The notes beneath the pieces are model-generated. The model made no database searches, was not told where the DNA came from, and saw only the letters and a list, made by a program, of their open reading frames with translations. From Thraustochytrium sp. TN22 (lineage: Eukaryota > Sar > Bigyra > Thraustochytrida > Thraustochytriidae), in contig JABLUY010000372.1 of assembly GCA_013306675.1 (NCBI GenBank), positions 1 to 24,852 on the forward strand: DNA of 24,852 nucleotides, in the 5' to 3' direction. This document shows, one piece after another, positions 16,148-23,718 of the stretch. A program made the translations under genes and the position numbers. Each line of letters opens with the position of its first letter. Positions within the stretch are counted from its first letter, which is position 1.

Positions 16148-18760
16148 TCACTGCACGCGCACGCGCTTCGCGGGCTGGCGGAATTCAATGGGAATGCCGG
16201 CGCGTTTGAGCGCGGCCCAAAACTTGAGGAGCGAATACCAGCGCTCCTGCTTGGCGAGCTCATGCGGCGTCTTCTCCTTGTTGGCGACAAAGTCCTCGCC
16301 AAGGATGTGCTCGACGAAGCGCTTCGCCCAGGGCGCTGGGTTTGGGTCCTGGACGTCGAAGGCGAGCGCAATGGCGGCCTTGTCGACGATTTCCCAATCC
16401 TGGCGCAAGGGCGGGCCGCCGAAAAACACCTCTGCGATGTTGCGCAGGTTGACGGCCTGCCCGTACTCGAGGCCCGTCACGAGGTGACCGACGATGGTGT
16501 TGAGCTTGCGCGGCTTGGCGCCGCCCAGCGCGACGGCCTCGAGCGTTTCGCCACGCGCCACGCGCTCGCAAGTGTCGAGCCAGGGCGGCTTGCGCGCCTG
16601 CGGGATATGCTTCCAGACTTGCGAGGGCTGCACGAGGCCGTAGGGCAGGTCGACGACCTCGGCCTCCGCAGCGGCGGCCGCACCGCCGTCCTCGTCCGCC
16701 AACGCGCTGCTGGCAGAGCGCTTGACGGCGTCGCTGAAGCCAAGGCCGGTGGCCGCCTTGGCGACCCTCGACACGAGGTCCTGCAGGTTGGCGGAGCGAA
16801 TGCCGAGGCTGCGCACGGCGTCCACCGTGGTGGGCCGCGTGTAGGCGATCTTGCGCATGTGGTGGTCCGGCAGCACGGACGAGGGTGCGGCGTGCACGCG
16901 CTGCGCCTCGGCCTGGCGCCAGTCATCCACGACCTGCAACATCTTACGCAGGCGGTCCGCCTCCTCGCGCTTGTCTTGCTTCTCGTAGTGCGCCAGCGTG
17001 CGCTCCCAGTGTACGAAGGCATCGTAGACCGGACCGCGGCCGGCCTCCACCTCGCTCACCGGGATAAGATCGGCGGAGATGCCGAGTCGCTCCAGCTCTG
17101 CGAGCTTGGCGTCGAACTTCGCACGGTCCTCGCGCTCTGCCTCGATGAAGAAACGGCTCGGCGTCAGCAGAATTGGCTGCGTCGCTGGCTGCGCCAGCGC
17201 CGCGCGCCCGGCGTCCGTCAGACTGTGCTGCTCGTAGGTGACATCGTAGCCGCCCGTATTCTGGAACTTGTGCAGCTGCGTCGCCACCAGGCCTTGGCCC
17301 ACCAGCATGGTGAGCACCTCCTGGAGCTTGGGCTTGCTCCAGTGCGGCGGCGAGCTGGCGCCTCGCGGCGCGGCAGCCTGCTCCTTGACGGCGCCCGCGA
17401 GGATGGCCGTCTTGGACTGCTCCCTGGCGCGCAGCTGCGTCAGCAGCAGCCGCGCCGGGACGGCAAAGTCGCGCTTGGCGAGCGCAGCGTCCGGCTGGCC
17501 ATCCGTGGCGCGGCACACATCGCAGGTGCCGCACGAGGACCCCCAGGACGGATCCGGCTCGTCGAACGCCTTGAGAATCGCGTAGCGTCGGCACGCAAAG
17601 GCGTTCGCGTACGCGCGCAGCTTCTCGATGCTCTTGAGCGTTGCCTCGCGCGCCTCCGGAGCGAGCCCACCCACGTAGAAGTCCGACGTGTACTTGACAA
17701 AGTCCGAGTCGTTCGCGTACAGGGAGCACGTGGACGGCCGGCCGTCGCGGCCAGCGCGGCCAATCTGCTGCACGTACTCCTCCATCGTCTTGGGCGGCCC
17801 AAAGTGCACGACGCGCCGCACGTCCGGTTTGTCGATGCCCATGCCAAAAGCCACAGTTGCCACGATCACCGGCACCTTGTCGGTGAGAAAGCCCTCGTGC
17901 GCCGCGTTGCGCGCCCCCAAGTCCATCTTGCCGTGGTACGCCTGCGCCACCCCGGGCCCCAGCAGGCTCTGCAGCGCCGACGCGAAGGTCTCCACCTCGC
18001 GCGTCGTCGGCACGTACACGATGGTGGACCCGGGCCGTGCGCGGTACTCCTCGGCCAGCTGGCTCGCCAGCGCCGCCGAGCTCGGCTTGCGCGCCACGTT
18101 GATTCGCAGGTTGGGCCGGTCAAAGCTGCCCTTGCACGTCACCTCGTCGCGAAGGCGCAGCTTGGCGATGATGTCCGCGCGCACGCGGGGCGACGCCGTC
18201 GCGGTCAACGCCATGATGGGCACGTCCGGCAGACGCTCGCGAATGCGGCCCAGCGCCGCATACTCCTTGCGGAAGTCCGAGCCCCACTCGCTCACGCAGT
18301 GCGCCTCGTCCACGGCAAAGGCCAGCACGGGCGCGCGCCGGCTCACGAGGCCGTCAAGGAACCCAAAGGTCAGCAGCTTCTCCGGGCTCACAAACACCAG
18401 CGCGTACTCGCCGGCCAGCGCGCGTTCCTCGGCGTGCGGGTCCGGCTGCGCCGAGCCCAGCACGCAGGCAATCTCCTTCTCGCCCTCGCGCCGCACCGTC
18501 GCATTCAGCGTGTTCACCTGGTCCTGCATGAGCGAGATGAGCGGGCTCACCACCACCACGAACCGCCCGCGCGCCTGCTCTGCGCCATCGAACGCGTGCA
18601 GCGCCGGCAGCTGGTAGCACAGGCTCTTGCCGCCGCCCGTCGCCCAGAACACCGCCACATCCCGCCCATCCTCCACCGCCTGCACCGCGCGCTCCTGCCC
18701 GGGCCGGAACGCGTCGAAGCCGAATCGACCGCGCAGCGTCTCCTCCACCGCGAGCGCCAT
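16148..18760 (-). CDS. WRN-like RecQ DNA helicase (3'-5')
   Basis: An 870-residue ATP-dependent DNA helicase of the RecQ family. Visible motifs: motif 0 FGFDAFRPGQ (13-22), Walker A ATGGGKS (Lys45), SPLISLMQDQ, DEAH box at 151-154, ALTATAS, TIVYVPTTRE, FGMGIDKPDVR and the arginine-finger motif QQIGRAGRDGR. A RecQ-C-terminal zinc site follows (Cys390, Cys410, Cys413, Cys416), then a winged-helix region, an HRDC-like domain (about 577-670) and a C-terminal helix-turn-helix like that at the end of WRN (about 728-800). Wording around LGSAQ and GSTIVY is closest to WRN, but no exonuclease domain is fused. The open frame continues to 18910, but only from a GTG; the first in-frame ATG is at 18760, followed directly by the helicase core. 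Acts in replication-fork and recombination repair in the nucleus. Confidence 0.93.
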   Translation of the reverse strand: MALAVEETLRGRFGFDAFRPGQERAVQAVEDGRDVAVFWATGGGKSLCYQLPALHAFDGAEQARGRFVVVVSPLISLMQDQVNTLNATVRREGEKEIACVLGSAQPDPHAEERALAGEYALVFVSPEKLLTFGFLDGLVSRRAPVLAFAVDEAHCVSEWGSDFRKEYAALGRIRERLPDVPIMALTATASPRVRADIIAKLRLRDEVTCKGSFDRPNLRINVARKPSSAALASQLAEEYRARPGSTIVYVPTTREVETFASALQSLLGPGVAQAYHGKMDLGARNAAHEGFLTDKVPVIVATVAFGMGIDKPDVRRVVHFGPPKTMEEYVQQIGRAGRDGRPSTCSLYANDSDFVKYTSDFYVGGLAPEAREATLKSIEKLRAYANAFACRRYAILKAFDEPDPSWGSSCGTCDVCRATDGQPDAALAKRDFAVPARLLLTQLRAREQSKTAILAGAVKEQAAAPRGASSPPHWSKPKLQEVLTMLVGQGLVATQLHKFQNTGGYDVTYEQHSLTDAGRAALAQPATQPILLTPSRFFIEAEREDRAKFDAKLAELERLGISADLIPVSEVEAGRGPVYDAFVHWERTLAHYEKQDKREEADRLRKMLQVVDDWRQAEAQRVHAAPSSVLPDHHMRKIAYTRPTTVDAVRSLGIRSANLQDLVSRVAKAATGLGFSDAVKRSASSALADEDGGAAAAAEAEVVDLPYGLVQPSQVWKHIPQARKPPWLDTCERVARGETLEAVALGGAKPRKLNTIVGHLVTGLEYGQAVNLRNIAEVFFGGPPLRQDWEIVDKAAIALAFDVQDPNPAPWAKRFVEHILGEDFVANKEKTPHELAKQERWYSLLKFWAALKRAGIPIEFRQPAKRVRVQ

Positions 18761-19510
18761 CTTCGCGCCCGCCGCCGCTGCTCTCTCTCCCTCCCTCTCT
18801 CGCGCGAGGATGTTGTGAGAATGGTGACAGCCTCCGAGTCCGAGTCGGCGTTGCGCAGCTTGACAGTGATCGTCCGTGTCCGTGTCGAGTCGCCGAGTCA
18901 ACCTAACCACGCGGACTCGAGAATTTCCTCGCGTAGGGCGGGAACTTGCAGTGACATGATGAGGCTGATGTGAAGACGTGCCGCAGCGTCCGCTATAATC
19001 AGCTCTCAGGCCACGACAGAGGCGTCAATCATCATGGAGTCATGAGAGCTTCTTCCCTGCCCGAGTCTTTGGTGATGAATGCGTGTCATGTGGTCCAAGT
19101 TCGAAGAGCACGCGGCGCGCGCGCGCGCGCGCTATGTCCTCGGCAGTGTTGCAACCTTACCTAATCAAATAGCAGGCATCGGAAGTCGTACCTTTGCCTG
19201 CTCTGCAGCCCAACATCAGGCTCTTGGCGGCGCTCGGCAGAGCAACACGGCTCTATCCGCTTATCCGGGTCACTCAGACTTCGCACACACCCTCGTCAAC
19301 GGCTACGTCCTCCATGAAACTTGAAGTGGCTGCCGCTGCCTGACTCAAGGTTGGAAACTCGCTCACGACGCGCGACTCGGCGCTGCGCGAGCGCAGATTC
19401 AGAGAGGGAGAGAGCTCGTGCCGGCGGAGCTCGCTCCCGGCGGAGCTCGCCCGCTCGGTTGCTCGGTCGCTCGGTCGCTCGGTCGCTCTGTTTGCTCGCC
19501 GGACGGCAGG
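18761..19510. promoter_or_regulatory. Shared upstream region of divergent RecQ and SPAG16 genes
   Basis: About 750 bp between two divergent start codons, presumably containing both promoters. It holds a CT-rich tract next to the RecQ ATG (about 18779-18802), a CG-dinucleotide run (about 19112-19131) and a GCTCGGTC 8-bp repeat just before the SPAG16 ATG. I saw no TATA box that I would trust and no gene. Confidence 0.5.
19453..19492. repeat. GCTCGGTC 8-bp tandem repeat (about 5 copies)
   Basis: Three exact and two near-exact copies of an 8-mer ending about 20 bp before the SPAG16 ATG, so in the presumed 5' leader. Confidence 0.85.
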
Positions 19511-21442
19511 ATGGAGGGCAAGATGGCGGAGGAGGCGGAGGCCGCTGAGACGGTCAAGGTGGTGCGGTACGAGTACATTTCGGACGACGAGGGCGAGGAC
19601 GGCGGCGAGGACATGGAGGACCTGCTGCGGTACGAGGAGGTGCCCGAGACGGACGAGGACGAGGACGAGGACGACCTGGACCTGGAGGGCGAGGAGACGC
19701 TGGCGTCGCTGGAGCGCACGGTGCAGCGGCGCACGAGGCGCAAGGGCGGCGAGGGCAAGCACGGCGAAGACAGCGAGGCGACGCGTGTGGAGGCAGAGCG
19801 GGTCACGGCGGGCGAGCGCGGCGCGCGCGCACAGACCGTGGTGCGGCCGGCGGTGATCGATGACTTCTTGCGCAGCTTCCTCATCAAGGTGGGCATGGAG
19901 CGCACGCTGGACTGCTTCAACACGGAGTGGTACGAGCTGGAGGCCAAGGGCAAGTTGAATGCTGAGCTCGTGGACGCGGTGCCGGACATTTACCTGCGCA
20001 ACGAGGAGCTGGACAACCAGGTCAAGGCGCTGCGCGACGAGCTGGCGCTCACCAAGGAGGTGGCAGACAAGGCGCAATCGACGTGGGACAAGTTCCGCAA
20101 GGAGCGCGACTTCCACAAGCTGAACCACAAGCGAGTTGTGCAGGAGAAGAACCGCATGATTCAGGAGATCAAGCGCCTCAAGAAGCACTACCAGACGTAC
20201 GAGCCGACAATTGCGCAGCTTCGCCACAAGTACGAGGCCGCCATGAAGGAGAAAATGCTCATGAAGATCGAGCGTGACAAGTACAGCGCGCGCAACGAGA
20301 CGCTTGAGCAGCAAGTCCGCGCGCTGGAGGACGGCTCGGAGGGCAACGAGGGTGGCGCCGGCGCCATGATCGCTGCCGCCGGCGCGCGCGGCGGGAGCAA
20401 GGAGACCTCGGCCTCAGCGTCCTTCATGGCGTCGACGGCTGCCTCACGTGCGAGCCGCGTGCCGTCCAAGTCGCCCAAGAAGAGGCCAGAAAACGGCTTG
20501 CCGGCCGTGGACCCGGTCAACCCGTTCTTGGACCGCAGCTTTGACAAGCCAGCCGTCAAGAACATGCAGGCCGTCAAGACCTTCGAGGGCCATCTCAATG
20601 CTGTGTCCGCGCTGGCATATCACCCAAAGAAGCAGGTTCTGGCCACCGCCTCGGACGACCAGACCTGGAAGCTGTGGAGCGTGCCGAATGGCGACCTCAT
20701 CATGAGCGGCGAGGGTCACATGGACTGGGTCGCCGGCGTAGACTTCAATCCGGCCGGCACGCACCTGCTCAGCGCCAGCGGCGATGGCACCGTCAAGCTC
20801 TGGGACTTTGAGCGTGCCGCCTGCGCCGCAACCCTCACGGACCATGCGCAGCCCGTCTGGGGCGTCTCCTGGCACTACTCGGGCCGCTTCTTCGCATCGT
20901 GCTCGATGGACCTCACCGCGCGCCTCTGGGACATTGAGACGCTCAAGGTGCAGCAGACCTTCCGCGGTCACGTCGACTCGGTCAACGCCGTCGCCTTCCA
21001 GCCGTACTCTAGCAACGTCTGCACGGCTTCCGGTGACAAGACCGTCTCCATGTGGGATGCCCGCTCTGGCCTCTGCGTGCAGACCTTCTTCGGTCACACC
21101 AACGCGTGCAACGCGCTCGCGCTCAATCTGCAGGGCGACACCATCGCCTCTTGCGACGCCGACGGCGTTGTCCGCGTCTGGGACGTGCGCATGGTCAAGG
21201 AGCTCGCCGCGCTCGATGGCGGCTCACACGCGCTCAATGATGTCGCTTTCCACCGCAGCGGCAAGATTATCGCCACAGCCTCCGACGACGGCCTTGTGCG
21301 CTTCTTCGACCTCGACCGCAACGAGCTCGTCTCCGAGCTCAAGGGCCACGAGGACGCCGTCCAGGCTGTCGCCTTCGATCCGCAGTCCAAATTCTTCGTC
21401 TCCGCCGCCTCCGACAAGACCTTCCGCATCTTCAACATCTGA
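19511..21442 (+). CDS. SPAG16: SPAG16/PF20 axonemal central-apparatus WD40 protein
   Basis: A 643-residue homolog of SPAG16 (Chlamydomonas PF20), a protein bridging the two central microtubules of the 9+2 axoneme and needed for flagellar beating. It has an acidic N terminus, then the family signature DDFLRSFLIKVGMERTLDCF with NTEWYEL (about 117-145). A long coiled coil with RKERDFHKLNHKRVVQEKNR follows (about 165-277), then a Ser/Lys-rich linker and seven WD40 repeats (about 355-643). Each repeat shows a GH-like start and a WD, FD or FN end, so the propeller is complete. The frame is open from a GTG at 19418, but this runs through a repeat; the ATG at 19511 has A at -3 and G at +4, and a second ATG lies at 19523. 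Its presence implies a motile flagellated stage. It ends convergent with GET4. Confidence 0.95.
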   Translation: MEGKMAEEAEAAETVKVVRYEYISDDEGEDGGEDMEDLLRYEEVPETDEDEDEDDLDLEGEETLASLERTVQRRTRRKGGEGKHGEDSEATRVEAERVTAGERGARAQTVVRPAVIDDFLRSFLIKVGMERTLDCFNTEWYELEAKGKLNAELVDAVPDIYLRNEELDNQVKALRDELALTKEVADKAQSTWDKFRKERDFHKLNHKRVVQEKNRMIQEIKRLKKHYQTYEPTIAQLRHKYEAAMKEKMLMKIERDKYSARNETLEQQVRALEDGSEGNEGGAGAMIAAAGARGGSKETSASASFMASTAASRASRVPSKSPKKRPENGLPAVDPVNPFLDRSFDKPAVKNMQAVKTFEGHLNAVSALAYHPKKQVLATASDDQTWKLWSVPNGDLIMSGEGHMDWVAGVDFNPAGTHLLSASGDGTVKLWDFERAACAATLTDHAQPVWGVSWHYSGRFFASCSMDLTARLWDIETLKVQQTFRGHVDSVNAVAFQPYSSNVCTASGDKTVSMWDARSGLCVQTFFGHTNACNALALNLQGDTIASCDADGVVRVWDVRMVKELAALDGGSHALNDVAFHRSGKIIATASDDGLVRFFDLDRNELVSELKGHEDAVQAVAFDPQSKFFVSAASDKTFRIFNI

Positions 21443-21756
21443 TGCAACCCAGCTCACGCGCCGCGAGCGAAGCTGACGCCTTGGGCGAGAAGCGCAGCGT
21501 AGTAGGCGCCGCGAGCCTCGGCCTGCATCTTGATTCGTTGCAACATGTTCTCTTCTTCTTTGACTTGCCTGCTCTTGCGTAGATGAGAATCGCGGCTGAA
21601 GCGACGCATGTTGCAAGCAACAAAGAAGAAAAGGACGACGCAGTGCTCGGGTGAGCCAACTTTCCCTCCGCTGTTTCGTGCGATCCAAGAGGGCGGACGG
21701 GCGGCCCACCAGCACCAGACGCACTGCCTTGTCTCACGGCCTATCTGGAAAAGAAG
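21443..21756. other. Intergenic region between SPAG16 and the GET4 repeat array
   Basis: About 310 bp between the SPAG16 stop and the first 120-bp repeat unit. It includes a possible small minus-strand frame (21454-21609) and paired CTTCTTCTTTG/CAAAGAAGAA tracts that could form a stem of about 10 bp (around 21552 and 21631). Near 21740-21765 the minus strand reads TTCTTCTTCTTTTCCAG, which looks like a strong 3' splice site although no matching exon is evident. Confidence 0.4.
21454..21609 (-). CDS. Possible small protein or last exon, unknown family
   Basis: A 51-residue frame from an ATG at 21609 to a stop only 12 bp from the convergent SPAG16 stop. The translation is charged and helical-looking, with KEEENMLQRIKMQAEARG in the middle, and the second half prefers G/C third positions as the host genes do. 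The frame is open further upstream to 21792, where a splice-acceptor-like pyrimidine tract ends near 21744, so it could be a terminal exon. I recognise no family. It may equally be a chance frame in the SPAG16 3' untranslated region. Confidence 0.25.
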   Translation of the reverse strand: MRRFSRDSHLRKSRQVKEEENMLQRIKMQAEARGAYYAALLAQGVSFARGA

Positions 21757-22230
21757 AAGAAAACAAGTCATGTCATGATCGAAAGATTGCAAAGCAAAGG
21801 GCCTGGCCGAGTCCGCGCCTCTGCGGACGCGCGCTACATTCAGCCGCCGAAGCCCTGCAGCATGCTATCAATGATGAAGAAAACAAGTCATGTCATGATC
21901 GAAAGATTGCAAAGCAAAGGGCCTGGCCGAGTCCCTGCAGACGCGCGCTACATTCAGCCGCCGAAGCCCTGCAGCATGCTATCAATGATGAAGAAAACAA
22001 GTCATGTCATGATCGAAAGATTGCAAAGCAAAGGGCCTGGCCGAGTCCGCGCCTCTGCGGACGCGCGCTACATTCAGCCGCCGAAGCCCTGCAGCATGCT
22101 ATCAATGAAGAAGAAAACAAGTCATGTCATGATCGAAAGATTGCAAAGCAAAGGGCCTGGCCGAGTCCGCGCCTCTGCGGACGCGCGCTACATTCAGCCG
22201 CCGAAGCCCTGCAGCATGCTATCAATGATG
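21757..22230. repeat. Four tandem 120-bp copies of the GET4 3' end
   Basis: Units at 21757-21876, 21877-21990, 21991-22110 and 22111-22230. Three are 120 bp and nearly identical; the second is 114 bp. On the minus strand each unit carries the last 11 or so codons of GET4, its TGA stop and about 80 bp of 3' flank. Only the unit at 22111-22230 is joined to the rest of the gene; the other three are orphan tails. Three units contain a small hairpin GTCCGC-GCCTCT-GCGGAC in the 3' flank, and the second unit has lost it. Plus-strand frames running through the array, up to 571 residues, are by-products of the period being a multiple of three. Confidence 0.95.
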
Positions 22231-23323
22231 GCTTGGAAGCCGCGCTTCTGCGCCTTGATGCCAAAGTAGAGCTCGCTGATGCGGTCCAGGTACATTTGAA
22301 AGTGCTGATCGCGCGCGATAGACTGTTGGTACTTCTCGCAGAGCATCTTGAAGAGAGGGTAGGCATCGCGCTCCACGGCGCGCAGCAGGAACTTGGTAAA
22401 GTGCGCGAGCGGTGTCTCCGGCATTGGCTGATTCTTCATGGCGAGGAGCGCCAAAAAGGTGTCGTGAAGGGCGTTGGCGTCCTTGAGGTTCTCGAGCGCC
22501 AGCAGCTGCAGCACGGCGCGCGCCAGGAAGAGGTCGCGCTCACCCTGGTAGCCCATGGACGACCACTGGAACAGAAACGTAGCAAATTCCTTAGGCTCCT
22601 GCGCGTGCAGGTAGTGCGCGGCCGCGCCGTTGATGTCGCCCATGCGCACCTTGGCGCCCGCCGCCAGTCGGTGCAGCTCTGGGTCACCCTTGCGGAAGCG
22701 CCCGCAGTGGTCCAGCGTGGACCACAAGATGCTGGCCTTGAGGAATCGCGCCTGGTTCTTGGCCGCGTCCTTCTTGTTCTCCACCGCCTCGAACGCCTCG
22801 GCCACCTGCTTGACCACCTCCTTGGCGTCCGCGTCCTGCTCCACCTTGCCGGTCTCCAGCGTCTCCACGAGGAGCAGCGCAAGCTCCGTGCCGGCCGTCA
22901 GATGCTGCTTCTTGAGCAGCACCACGCTGCCGGACCTGCACAGGTCCACGGCCGTCGCGAAATCGCCCTTTTTGCTGGCGCGCGCGTGGAACGTCTTGTA
23001 CGTCTGCAGCGCCCCGTACGCGTCATCCTCGTCCAGCACCCTGGCAAGCGCAAGCACGTGCACGCAGCCGCGTCAGTCTCCTCGCCGCGCCCTGCATCGC
23101 GCTCCGCACGCCACGCGCCACGCGGCCTGCGCACTGCGCACTGCGCCCGGCGTCGCGCGCCGCGCCGCGCCGCGCCGCGCCGCAAGCTCGCCCCGGCCTC
23201 GCCATGCCTGCCGATGCCGCCGTGGATGCCGCCGCCGCCGCCGCCGCCGTCGCCAGCCCGCACTTACCGCTGCTCCAGGCGCGCCGCCTTGTCGCCCGCC
23301 GCGCCCACGAACCGGTTGCTCAT
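22194..23323 (-). CDS. GET4: GET4 (TRC35) homolog, two exons
   Basis: A 300-residue homolog of GET4/TRC35, the cytosolic helical-repeat protein that bridges the ubiquitin-like/chaperone complex to the GET3 ATPase for delivery of tail-anchored proteins to the ER. Exon 2 (22194-23040) carries the helical repeats, with family-typical phrases such as YGALQTYKTFHARASKKG near the start, the TPLAHFTKFLLRAVERD stretch, and ELYFG near the C terminus. It lacks an in-frame ATG at its 5' end. Exon 1 (23268-23323) starts MSNRFVGAAGDKAARLEQ and ends in a GTAAGT donor; joining to the CCAG acceptor restores CGG (Arg19) and the frame. Length fits the family. The 3' end lies in a fourfold tandem duplication, and the transcript probably terminates within or beyond it. 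Confidence 0.88.
23041..23267 (-). other. Intron of GET4 (227 bp)
   Basis: The donor GTAAGT is read from 23267 downwards and the acceptor GCTTGCCAG ends at 23041. The phase is 2/1 and preserves the reading frame. The interior is extremely GC-rich, with a GCCGCG-type tract (about 23157-23183) and a GCC triplet run (about 23228-23249). It is the only intron I can support in the window. Confidence 0.8.
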
Positions 23324-23718
23324 CCTCTCCCGCGCGCGCGCGCGCGTCGCGACGCCGGTGATCTGATTTCGCTCTGCCTGCGAGCTAGGCTAGCTAGAGG
23401 CCATGCAGCGCGAGAGGAAGGACGCGAGGTCATCATGATGCGCCAACCGCGGCCTCGTCTTCTGGTCGTGACGTCCACGGAGATCGATGGCCGGCTGCCT
23501 GACGATGAATGCTCTCTTTCTGCACATGAGCGTCGCGGGCCCGCAAGCAGCGTGAGCGAAAACGCGCACGTCATCATCACACGCAGGTAAAATACGTTTT
23601 GGTTGAGACAAGGACCTCATCAAGTTGGCAGCCAGATCGATCGCCCTGGGCCTCGCCGGTCACGCGGATCGCTGGCCTCTTTCCCCGTGGTCGATCGACG
23701 GCCTCGCTATGAGTCGCT
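23324..23718. other. Intergenic region between GET4 and the acyltransferase
   Basis: 395 bp holding the GET4 promoter and leader and the 3' flank of the acyltransferase, both on the minus strand. A CG-dinucleotide run adjoins the GET4 ATG (about 23331-23347), and several CATCATGATG-like palindromic bits occur. No gene is visible. Confidence 0.5.

Noticed and set aside
18761-18910. N-terminal extension of RecQ to 18910
   Set aside because: The extension begins at GTG, which is unlikely as a start in a eukaryotic nuclear gene, and its sequence matches no RecQ region. The ATG at 18760 directly precedes the conserved core.
16262-18973. A 903-residue plus-strand open frame opposite the RecQ gene
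   Set aside because: The minus strand encodes a complete RecQ helicase with every motif. GC-rich third positions remove stops from the opposite strand, and the antisense translation is His/Arg/Leu-rich without domains.
21757-22230. CRISPR-like or satellite array
   Set aside because: There are no unique spacers between the units, the units are contiguous 120-bp copies, and their sequence is the 3' end of the adjacent GET4 gene.
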